DNA from: Betaproteobacteria bacterium SG8_40
Lineage (GTDB): Bacteria > Pseudomonadota > Gammaproteobacteria > Burkholderiales > Eutrophovitaceae
DNA length: 6,334 nt
Reading direction: 5' to 3'
Assembly: GCA_001304425.1 (NCBI GenBank)
Contig: LJTS01000248.1
Span: 1 to 6,334, forward strand
Shown here: in pieces, positions 1 through 5,256 of the stretch
Layout of the letters: each line of letters begins with the position of its first letter
How positions within the stretch are numbered: the first letter of the stretch is position 1
The notes under the pieces: model-generated
Seen by the model: only the letters and a program-made list of their open reading frames with translations
Told to the model about the DNA's origin: nothing
The model's database searches: none
Program-made: the position numbers and the translations under genes

Positions 1-1
1 T

Positions 2-973
2 CACCTGATCAGTGGCCACCACCGGCTGCACGAAGAACTGGAAGCGCAGCTGGCCCGTTTCACCGGCGCGCAACGCGCGTTGACGTTCTCCACCGGCTAC
101 ATGGCCAACCTTGCCCTGATTACGTCGCTGTGCGGGCGCGGCGATGCGGTGTTCTCCGACGAGCTCAACCACGCCTCGCTGATCGATGCCTGCCGCTTGT
201 CGCGCGCAACCATCCATCGCTACCCGCATTGCGACGTTCATGCATTGGCCGACCAGCTTGCTCGCAGCGGCGCCCGCCGCAAGCTCGTCGTGACCGATGC
301 CGTGTTCAGCATGGACGGCGACATCGCACCACTGCCCGAACTGCTTGCGCTGTGTGAACGCCACGATGCGATGCTGGTCGCCGATGACGCGCACGGCTTC
401 GGCGTGCTCGGCGCCAATGGCCGGGGAACGCTTTCGCACTTCGGCATCAAGCTGCAAGACGTTGCCGCAAGCCGGTCCCGCGCGGCGCCGCTGGCGTACA
501 TGGCAACGCTGGGCAAGGCGGCGGGCGTAGCCGGCGCCTTCGTCGCCGGACCGGCCAGCCTGATTGAATGGCTGCTGCAGAAAGGCCGCACCTACATCTT
601 CACCACCGCCGCACCGCCGGCGCTGGCCGCGAGCCTTATCGAGGCGCTGCGCCTGCTGGAACAGGGCGACGACCGGCGCGCGCATCTGACACGCCTGGTC
701 AACCGGTTCCGCAACGCACTTCGAACCAAACGCTGGGCCCTGCTCGATTCCGCTACCGCCATCCAGCCGCTGGTGATCGGCAGCAACGACGAAGCGCTGC
801 GCGTTGCCGACGCATTGATGGCCGAAGGCCTGTGGGTGCCGGCGATCCGACCGCCGACCGTGCCGGCCGGCACGGCGCGCTTGCGGTTGTCGTTTTCCGC
901 GGCACACACCGAAGCCCAGATCGACCGCCTGGTTGCGGCATTGCATCGCGCCGAAGCGACAACCGGCCGATAG
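2..973 (+). CDS. bioF: 8-amino-7-oxononanoate synthase, 5'-truncated by window start
   Basis: PLP-dependent alpha-oxoamine synthase that condenses pimeloyl-thioester with L-alanine to give 8-amino-7-oxononanoate, the first step of biotin ring assembly in the cytoplasm. The frame is open from base 2 (HLISGHHRLHEELEAQLARF), and 323 residues are present. E. coli BioF has 384, so roughly 60-75 N-terminal residues lie outside the window. Visible family motifs are the PLP-stacking His in LNHASL, the cofactor Asp and His in DDAHG (bases 383-397), the Schiff-base Lys in TLGKAAG (Lys codon 515-517), and the C-terminal AIRPPTVPAGTARLRLSFSAAH block, nearly identical to the E. coli enzyme as I remember it. 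About 12 extra residues (around KLQDVAASRSRAAPLA) precede the Lys motif compared with E. coli. The TTG at base 80 is not the start because homology continues upstream of it. bioD follows after 21 nt. Confidence 0.96.
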   Translation, partial: HLISGHHRLHEELEAQLARFTGAQRALTFSTGYMANLALITSLCGRGDAVFSDELNHASLIDACRLSRATIHRYPHCDVHALADQLARSGARRKLVVTDAVFSMDGDIAPLPELLALCERHDAMLVADDAHGFGVLGANGRGTLSHFGIKLQDVAASRSRAAPLAYMATLGKAAGVAGAFVAGPASLIEWLLQKGRTYIFTTAAPPALAASLIEALRLLEQGDDRRAHLTRLVNRFRNALRTKRWALLDSATAIQPLVIGSNDEALRVADALMAEGLWVPAIRPPTVPAGTARLRLSFSAAHTEAQIDRLVAALHRAEATTGR

Positions 974-994
974 TCATTCGGGGATAATCCGGGG

Positions 995-1681
995 ATGACT
1001 CGCAGTTGTTTCGTTACCGGCACCGATACCGAAATCGGCAAGACATTGATCGCGTGCGCACTGCTGCACGCGTATCGGGACAAAGGCCTGACTGCCGTCG
1101 GCATGAAGCCGGTGGCCGCCGGGGCGTCGCGCGGCAAGGCGGGGCCGGTCAACGACGACGTCGAAGCGCTGGTTGACGCCTCCAGTGTCGCGGCCGGCCG
1201 CGATCTGGTCAATCCCTACCTGTTCGCCGACCCGGTCGCGCCACACATCGCCGCGGCCGGCGAGCAACGAACCATCGATCCCTCCCACATCGTCGCCTGC
1301 TACCGGCAACTCGCCGCACTCGCGGACGTTGTCGTCGTCGAAGGCGTCGGCGGGTTCCGGGTGCCGCTTGGCGAGCGGTTCGATACCGCCGACCTCGCCT
1401 GCCGGCTGGCGCTGCCGGTGGTTCTCGTGGTTGGCATGCGCCTCGGCTGTATCAACCATGCGCTGCTGACCGCAGAAGCGATACGCAGCCGCAAGCTCGT
1501 CTGCGCGGGCTGGATCGCCAACCAGGTTGATCCGCACATGCAACGCCAGGCAGAAAACATCGCGGCACTCGACGACCTGCTCGGCATGCCGCGCATCGGC
1601 ACCGTTGAGTATCTCCGTCCGCCGGACGCCGCGGTCGCGGCAACGCGCCTGCGGCTACCTGATCAGTTGCTGGCCGGGTAG
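995..1681 (+). CDS. bioD: ATP-dependent dethiobiotin synthetase
   Basis: Converts 7,8-diaminopelargonate, CO2 and ATP to dethiobiotin, the penultimate step of biotin synthesis, in the cytoplasm. The product is 228 residues, close to the usual 220-240. Residues 9-17 (GTDTEIGKT) are the phosphate-binding P-loop with Lys16 and Thr17. Lys38 in MKPVAAG corresponds to the substrate/carbamate-contacting lysine of E. coli BioD (KPVASG). EGVGGFRVPL matches the family's EGAGGW..PL segment, CINHALLTAEAI the conserved C(I/L)NH helix, and GWIANQVD the nucleotide-base-binding Asn region. The ATG at 995 places the P-loop at the normal distance from the N-terminus. A modest GGGGA ribosome site lies 10 nt upstream (980-984). 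It follows bioF by 21 nt and is followed by the PIN gene after 5 nt, so all three are probably cotranscribed. Confidence 0.97.
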   Translation: MTRSCFVTGTDTEIGKTLIACALLHAYRDKGLTAVGMKPVAAGASRGKAGPVNDDVEALVDASSVAAGRDLVNPYLFADPVAPHIAAAGEQRTIDPSHIVACYRQLAALADVVVVEGVGGFRVPLGERFDTADLACRLALPVVLVVGMRLGCINHALLTAEAIRSRKLVCAGWIANQVDPHMQRQAENIAALDDLLGMPRIGTVEYLRPPDAAVAATRLRLPDQLLAG

Positions 1682-1686
1682 CGGCG

Positions 1687-2151
1687 ATGCGGCTGGTACT
1701 CGATTCGAACGTCTGGCTCGACTGGCTGTTCTTCGACGACCCCGGCGTAGCCGGACTGAAAACCGCAAGACGGGACGGCGCGTTCGAAATCATTATCGAC
1801 GCCGCCTGCCGTAACGAACTGGTACGCGTTCTGGATTACGAGAGTTTCGCTCTCGACCAGGCAGCACAAGCGGCAATGCTCGATGAAGCCGACCGCCTCT
1901 GTTGCCTCCTCGACAATCTGTGCTACCCGTCCGCCGCGGCCCTGCCCTTCTGTACCGATCCGGACGATGTGAAATTCCTTGCCCTCGCCGCCGCCGGCAA
2001 TGCCGACTGGCTGATCACCAAGGACAAGGCGCTGCTGGGAAAGCCGCGCCAGCGAAGGCGCGAGGCCATTGGGTTCCGGATCGCAACCCCGCAGCAATGG
2101 ACAGTGTCACACGCACACCATCCCGCAACGCCATGTCACGCCGCTGAATGA
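1687..2151 (+). CDS. PIN-domain putative ribonuclease, COG1569-like
   Basis: A 154-residue protein with the acidic residues of a PIN-fold, metal-dependent nuclease: Asp6 in LVLDSNVWLDWL, Glu44 in CRNELVRVL, Asp91/Asp94 in CTDPDDVKFLALA, and Asp113 in ADWLITKDKALL. The DPDD.KFL.LA and AD.L.T.D..LL wording is that of the family often named 'putative toxin-antitoxin system toxin component, PIN family' (TIGR00305/COG1569), recognised from memory. The last ~25 residues, after TPQQW, look like an unconserved tail. The ATG lies 5 nt after the bioD stop with no strong ribosome site of its own, which suggests translational coupling to bioD. No antitoxin-sized DNA-binding gene precedes it, because bioD is directly upstream. 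It may be an orphan VapC-like toxin or a housekeeping RNA-processing enzyme; the RNA target is unknown. Confidence 0.85.
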   Translation: MRLVLDSNVWLDWLFFDDPGVAGLKTARRDGAFEIIIDAACRNELVRVLDYESFALDQAAQAAMLDEADRLCCLLDNLCYPSAAALPFCTDPDDVKFLALAAAGNADWLITKDKALLGKPRQRRREAIGFRIATPQQWTVSHAHHPATPCHAAE

Positions 2152-2169
2152 AACCCCGGGTTCGCTGAA

Positions 2170-2529
2170 ATGGAGATTCTCGGAGAACAGATACCGCTCA
2201 GGGAAAACCTGTTGAGGTCCTTGCAGGCGCACCGGCTGATGTGGCTCATTCTTCTGGTCACCGCATTCTTCGATTTCGCCTCCACCCTGTTCTTCATGAC
2301 CGGCATCGGCATCAATGTCGAAAGAAACCTGCTGGTTCGCTGGCTGGCGACGACTTTGGGAATCGTGCCGGGCGTCGCGCTGGCCAAATGCCTGCAACTG
2401 GGTGCGGCCGCCGGGTTCGCTGCCTTGTCGTTCAGGCATTCGCGTGCCGTGCTGATGCTGCTGGTGCTGATCAATCTGCTGGCGATACTGGCCAACCTGT
2501 TTCTCGAACCGCGAACGCCGCTGACCTGA
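2170..2529 (+). CDS. Small three-helix inner-membrane protein, possibly DUF5658-like
   Basis: A 119-residue hydrophobic protein. Predicted membrane segments by eye are residues ~24-45 (MWLILLVTAFFDFASTLFFM), ~58-84 (LATTLGIVPGVALAKCLQLGAAAGFAAL) and ~91-111 (RAVLMLLVLINLLAILANLFL). The pattern D..ST.....G...E.N.LV.WL at the end of helix 1 and in the first loop recalls DUF5658 proteins, whose function is not known; this assignment is tentative. The start at 2170 gives a soluble ~22-residue N-terminus, and no clear ribosome site is visible. Met24 (2239) would be an alternative start that removes only that segment. It begins 18 nt after the PIN stop and probably ends the bio transcript, because the next gene is convergent. 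No signal peptide or catalytic motif is visible. Confidence 0.7.
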   Translation: MEILGEQIPLRENLLRSLQAHRLMWLILLVTAFFDFASTLFFMTGIGINVERNLLVRWLATTLGIVPGVALAKCLQLGAAAGFAALSFRHSRAVLMLLVLINLLAILANLFLEPRTPLT

Positions 2530-2563
2530 CGTCCGCTGCGGCCGCCGGCCCGGATTTCAGCAT

Positions 2564-3448
2564 CTAGATTTCGCCAGTGAGTATCCGGCTCACCACCGGG
2601 AAATACGCATCACCCACACCGGCGTCGATCGCCTGCCCGAACAGGCGCAGCACGTTGCGCGCGCCGGCGGCGTCGATGCCCGCGTCGGCGGCTAGTTCGA
2701 GCGCATATTCGAGGTCTTTCTTCGCATAGCTGACCGGGAACGCGCGCAACGGAAACTGCCGCGGCAGGATCGCCTTCATACCGTGATTGCGTAGCGCAAA
2801 GCTGTCGGCCGAGCCTTTCGACAGCGCGTCGAACAACACGCCGGGATCGACGCCGGCGCCACGGGCAATCGCATACGCTTCCGACAATGCGGTGACTGTC
2901 TGGAACAGCACCATGTTGTTGAGAATCTTGGTGACCTGGCCGCTGCCGACTCCGCCGCAGTGGGTAATGTCCGATGCAAAGCACGCCATCAGCGGCCGCA
3001 CGGTCTCCAGTACTGCGACGTCGCCACCCACCATCACCGCGAGCGTACCGCTCTCCGCCGCCTGCCGGGTGCGCGCGACCGGCGCATCCAGATACGCCGC
3101 CCCGCGCTCAGCGAAAGCTGCCGCGAGCTCGCGCGTGAGCGATACCGGCGAGGTCCCGAGATCGACCACCACCTGACCGGCGCGGGCGTGCTGCAGCAAT
3201 CCGTTCCCGTCGTGCGCCAGTGCCGTGAGTTCCTTGCCCGACGGCATCGACACGAACACGACATCGCACTTGCCCGCCAGTTCGCCCGGCGTTTGCGCTG
3301 CCTCGACGCCGTCGGCCGCGAGGCGCTGCAACGGCTCGGGCCTCAGGTCGAACGCCAGTACCCGCCGGCCGCTGCGCTGGTGCAGGTTGCGGCACATCGG
3401 CTCGCCCATCACCCCAAGACCAATAAAATCGATCAACTCACTGCTCAT
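2564..3448 (-). CDS. NAD(P)-dependent beta-hydroxyacid dehydrogenase (3-hydroxyisobutyrate dehydrogenase family)
   Basis: A 294-residue cytoplasmic oxidoreductase of the 6-phosphogluconate dehydrogenase-like superfamily. It oxidises a beta-hydroxyacid to its semialdehyde or runs in reverse. The N-terminal Rossmann motif is FIGLGVMGEPM (Gly10, Gly12, Gly15). Asp34 at the end of beta-2 favours NAD, although Arg36 could also contact a phosphate. The substrate loop is DAPVARTRQAAESGTLAVMVGG (121-142), a variant of the family's DAPVSGG..GA..GTL. The catalytic Lys174 and Asn178 sit in GSGQVTKILNNM. The length fits the family (~290-300). The open frame extends to 3760, but the ATG at 3448 has AGAAGGG 6 nt upstream and places the Rossmann motif correctly. 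The exact substrate (3-hydroxyisobutyrate, tartronate semialdehyde or another) cannot be told. It is divergent from the broken aminotransferase and convergent with the membrane-protein gene. Confidence 0.9.
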   Translation of the reverse strand: MSSELIDFIGLGVMGEPMCRNLHQRSGRRVLAFDLRPEPLQRLAADGVEAAQTPGELAGKCDVVFVSMPSGKELTALAHDGNGLLQHARAGQVVVDLGTSPVSLTRELAAAFAERGAAYLDAPVARTRQAAESGTLAVMVGGDVAVLETVRPLMACFASDITHCGGVGSGQVTKILNNMVLFQTVTALSEAYAIARGAGVDPGVLFDALSKGSADSFALRNHGMKAILPRQFPLRAFPVSYAKKDLEYALELAADAGIDAAGARNVLRLFGQAIDAGVGDAYFPVVSRILTGEI

Positions 3449-3602
3449 GTCATTCCCTTCTCTGGATGCCATCGCCTTTGCACCGCCTGATACGCCGCCG
3501 CTTTTGACCAAGCGTAACACCCGGGCACGCATCCCTGTCGAACCGCAAGGCCACCCCAGCGCATAGAATAGGCTCCTGAATCCCACACAACGAACCACGA
3601 CC
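3449..3602. promoter_or_regulatory. Divergent intergenic region between dehydrogenase and aminotransferase
   Basis: This 154-bp gap must carry the promoters for both divergent genes. On the + strand TAGAAT at 3564-3569 resembles a -10 box (one mismatch to TATAAT) 34 nt before the aminotransferase ATG, but no convincing -35 box lies 16-18 nt upstream. No clear operator dyad is seen. Confidence 0.35.
3455..3461 (-). promoter_or_regulatory. Ribosome binding site that fixes the dehydrogenase start
   Basis: AGAAGGG on the - strand, 6 nt before the ATG at 3448. It supports this start over the in-frame upstream starts that extend the frame to 3760. The extension residues are low-complexity and Arg/Ser-rich and show no family similarity. 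Confidence 0.7.
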
Positions 3603-4776
3603 ATGACACCCGCACAAACGCAAAAACAACTTCTCGACGACGCCGGCAAATACCTCGCCGGCGGCGGCACCGGGCTTTTCGTATTGCCCGCCGAACGCAA
3701 TCTGATCGTCGCCCGCGGCGAAGGCAGCCGCGTATGGGACGTCGCCGGTCGCGAATACATCGACTACCACCTCAGTTCGGGCCCGGCCCTGCTCGGCCAC
3801 GCCCACCCTGCCATTACCGCGGCGGTGAGCGGGCAGCTTCCAAAAGGCACGACGTTTTTCTTTCTGAACGAACCCGAGATCGAGCTGGCGCGACGGCTGG
3901 TCGAAGCGATACCCTGTGGCGAAGTGGTGCACTACACCGGCTCCGGCACCGAAGCGACGTTTTACGCGCTGCGCATCGCCCGCGCGTTTACCGGCCGCAA
4001 CAAGGTGCTCAAGTTCGAAGGCGCCTGGCACGGCATGCACGACTACGGGCTCTGGGGCACGGTGCCGTCGCAACCATCGCAGTATCCGCACGCCGCGCCG
4101 GACTCAGTCGGCGTGCCGGACGAAACGGGCAAGACCGTGCTGGTCACGCCGTTCAACGAAACCGAACGCGCAGTGGCGATGATCGAGAAGAACGCCGGCG
4201 ATCTCGCTGCCGTCATCGTCGAGCCCTTGCAGCGCGTGCTGCTGCCCGAACCGGGCTTTCTGCAAGCCATCCGCGATGTCACGCGCAAGCACGGCATCGT
4301 GCTGATCTTCGACGAGATCGTCACCGGTTTCCGGATTGCCTGGGGCGGTGCCCAGGAAAAATTCGGCGTGATCCCGGATGTCGCGTGCTATGGCAAATCC
4401 ATCAGCGGCGGCTTTCCGCTGGCAGCGATCGTCGGCAATGCCGACATCATGTCGGTCCTCGATGCGCGCAGCCGCCCCAAGGCCGAAGTCGTGTGGGCAA
4501 CCAATACCCTCAACGGCAACCCGGTCTGCGCCGCCGCCGGGCTGGCGGCCATCGAGGCGTTGTCGCAGCCGGGCGTGTATGCGCATTTCCAGCGCATCGG
4601 CTCGCGCCTGCGCAAGGGCATGGTCGAGCCTCGGCTGGCGCTGGGCCATCGAACTGATGAAGCGCGGCCTGCTGGTCAATCCCAACGAGAAGTTCTACAT
4701 CTCCACCGCCCACACCGACAGCGACGTGGACGAGACGCTGAACATCGTCGACGACGCCTTCGCCGCATTGCGCTGA
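3603..4776 (+). pseudogene. Class III (glutamate-1-semialdehyde aminomutase-like) aminotransferase, disrupted by out-of-frame internal deletion
   Basis: A fold-type I PLP aminotransferase. The first 342 residues read normally: SSGPALLGHAHP, the phosphate-binding GSGTEA (113-118), WHG with His143, FDEIVTGFR with the pyridine-binding Asp237, and the Schiff-base Lys265 in CYGKSISGGFPLAAIVG. After RLRKGMVE (4605-4628) the frame loses family sense. Family sense resumes in the next frame at RWAIELMKRGLLVNPNEKFY (from 4639) and runs to TGA at 4774-4776. The pieces total ~387 residues against ~425-440 in relatives, so about 40-50 codons (a length not divisible by three) seem to be missing. Read straight through, the original frame would end at 4904 with a 91-residue Arg-rich nonsense tail. 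The active site is intact, but part of the C-terminal small domain is lost. The substrate is unknown; it lacks the typical HemL N-terminal wording. It could also be an assembly or sequencing error. Confidence 0.85.
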
Positions 4777-4837
4777 AGGCGCACCGCCCGCATCCGCTGT
4801 CGCAACGGAACGCCGTTCGCCTTGCTGCGGCTGCGAG

Positions 4838-4859
4838 TGCGCGCGGTGGTGCGCGCGCA
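4838..4859. repeat. GC-only hairpin downstream of the aminotransferase
   Basis: TGCGCGCG (4838-4845) and CGCGCGCA (4852-4859) form an 8-bp perfect stem with a 6-nt loop, 61 nt after the aminotransferase stop. No T-run follows, so it is not a classical intrinsic terminator. It could slow transcription or protect a 3' end, or it may be chance in GC-rich sequence. Confidence 0.3.
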
Positions 4860-5038
4860 ACCGGCGGATGCGCACGAAGAACAGGTCAGCATCGACGCGC
4901 GTAACTGTCGTCCTCCCATGCGGGTGCCATGACGCGCACTGCCGTATGAATGATGACGATGCACTGCGTACCCGCACCGTGGAAAAATCGTCATTCCTCA
5001 CACGTTTCGGCGGCTCCATCGGACATCTTTCAAGGGCG

Positions 5039-5053
5039 TGCGCAAATTGCGCA
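5039..5053. promoter_or_regulatory. Perfect dyad, candidate upstream activator site
   Basis: TGCGCAA-A-TTGCGCA is a 7-bp perfect inverted repeat around one central base. Its centre is about 150 bp before the transcription start predicted from the sigma-54-like promoter, a typical distance for an enhancer-binding protein site. A T7 run starts 7 nt downstream. A terminator is less likely, because a 6-nt spacer separates stem and T-run and no gene ends nearby on this strand. Confidence 0.4.
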
Positions 5054-5101
5054 ACCACGTTTTTTTCCGCCCGAAAAGGTGACAACGTTCGGCTTTAAAA
5101 A

Positions 5102-5110
5102 ACGCCGACA
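5102..5110 (+). repeat. Direct repeat ACGCCGACA, copy 1
   Basis: First of two identical 9-mers, spaced 48 bp start to start. This copy follows the A6 tract and is centred about 91 bp before the predicted transcription start. It may be a regulator half-site; two copies alone could be chance. Confidence 0.3.
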
Positions 5111-5147
5111 AATTCTTGTTCTGACAGGAGTTGAAACACGCTGTTTT

Positions 5148-5168
5148 TGACGCCGACACTGTGCGTCA
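5148..5168. promoter_or_regulatory. Dyad TGACGC-N9-GCGTCA abutting the promoter
   Basis: A 6-bp perfect inverted repeat with a 9-nt spacer, ending 1 nt before the -24 element. It is centred near -39, close for a sigma-54 activator, so if real it more plausibly binds a repressor or a secondary regulator. Confidence 0.35.
5150..5158 (+). repeat. Direct repeat ACGCCGACA, copy 2
   Basis: Second copy of the 9-mer. It lies inside the TGACGC-N9-GCGTCA dyad, just upstream of the promoter element. Confidence 0.3.
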
Positions 5169-5169
5169 G

Positions 5170-5186
5170 TCGGTACGGTCCTTGCG
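5170..5186 (+). promoter_or_regulatory. Sigma-54 (RpoN) promoter candidate
   Basis: TCGGTACGGTCCTTGCG compared with the consensus YTGGCACGRNNNTTGCW matches 11 of 14 defined positions. The invariant GG (5172-5173) and GC (5184-5185) are separated by exactly 10 nt. The predicted start is near 5197, giving a leader of about 60 nt to the ATG at 5257. I found no competing sigma-70 promoter with a reasonable -35/-10 pair here. The match was found by eye, not scored against a genome background. Confidence 0.6.
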
Positions 5187-5206
5187 CTTGTAGGACGCAT
5201 TCACAG

Positions 5207-5220
5207 CACCACGCGTGGTG
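5207..5220. repeat. Perfect 14-bp palindrome in the predicted leader
   Basis: CACCACGCGTGGTG is fully self-complementary. It sits about +11 to +24 from the predicted start and 20 nt before the ribosome site. It could be a repressor operator or a short mRNA hairpin. An offset, overlapping pair TTCACA (5200-5205) / TGTGAA (5219-5224) adds a second symmetry. Confidence 0.45.
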
Positions 5221-5240
5221 TGAAACGAGTGTCTTACATC

Positions 5241-5247
5241 AAGGGAG
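5241..5247 (+). promoter_or_regulatory. Ribosome binding site of the exported-protein gene
   Basis: AAGGGAG, 9 nt before the ATG at 5257. It is the clearest Shine-Dalgarno site on the + strand of the window, and it supports both the reality of this gene and its start. Confidence 0.75.
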
Positions 5248-5256
5248 ATAGTAATC

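Larger units (their letters stand above)
4777..5256. other. 480-bp non-coding region upstream of the exported-protein gene
   Basis: I see no convincing gene here. Short open frames exist but have arbitrary composition, no ribosome sites and no family resemblance. The left half is GC-rich and holds one hairpin (4838-4859). From about 5040 to 5150 it becomes AT-rich, with T7 (5060-5066), A6 (5097-5102) and T5 (5144-5148) tracts, which may bend the DNA. The right half carries the dyads, the repeated 9-mer, the sigma-54-like promoter and the leader palindrome listed separately. No tRNA, CRISPR array or insertion-sequence end was recognised. Confidence 0.6.

Noticed and set aside
80..973. TTG at 80 as the start of the bioF gene
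   Set aside because: BioF-like sequence (SGHHRLHEELEAQLARFTGAQRA) continues upstream to the window edge, so the gene is simply cut by the window.
2540..2550. GGCC-GCC-GGCC hairpin between the convergent genes as a shared terminator
   Set aside because: Only a 4-bp stem with a 3-nt loop and no T-run on either strand.
3543..3559. Sigma-54-like sequence CTGGGGTGGCCTTGCGG on the - strand before the dehydrogenase
   Set aside because: No GG lies exactly 10 nt before the GC (GG-N9-GC instead), and sigma-54 spacing is strict.
3449..3760. N-terminal extension of the dehydrogenase up to 3760
   Set aside because: The extension has no family similarity, overlaps the divergent aminotransferase start, and a good ribosome site supports the ATG at 3448.
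3450..4091. 213-codon open frame on the - strand opposite the aminotransferase
   Set aside because: It is antisense to clearly coding sequence with family motifs, a typical shadow frame in GC-rich DNA.
5039..5066. Intrinsic terminator made of the dyad and the T7 run
   Set aside because: The realistic stem is 5 bp around AAATT, with a 6-nt spacer before the Ts. The nearest upstream gene end is 260 bp away and already has other sequence between.
4868..5150. Short open frames (66-76 codons) in the 480-bp gap
   Set aside because: No ribosome sites, overlapping each other in different frames, arbitrary composition, and they cover the candidate regulatory elements.
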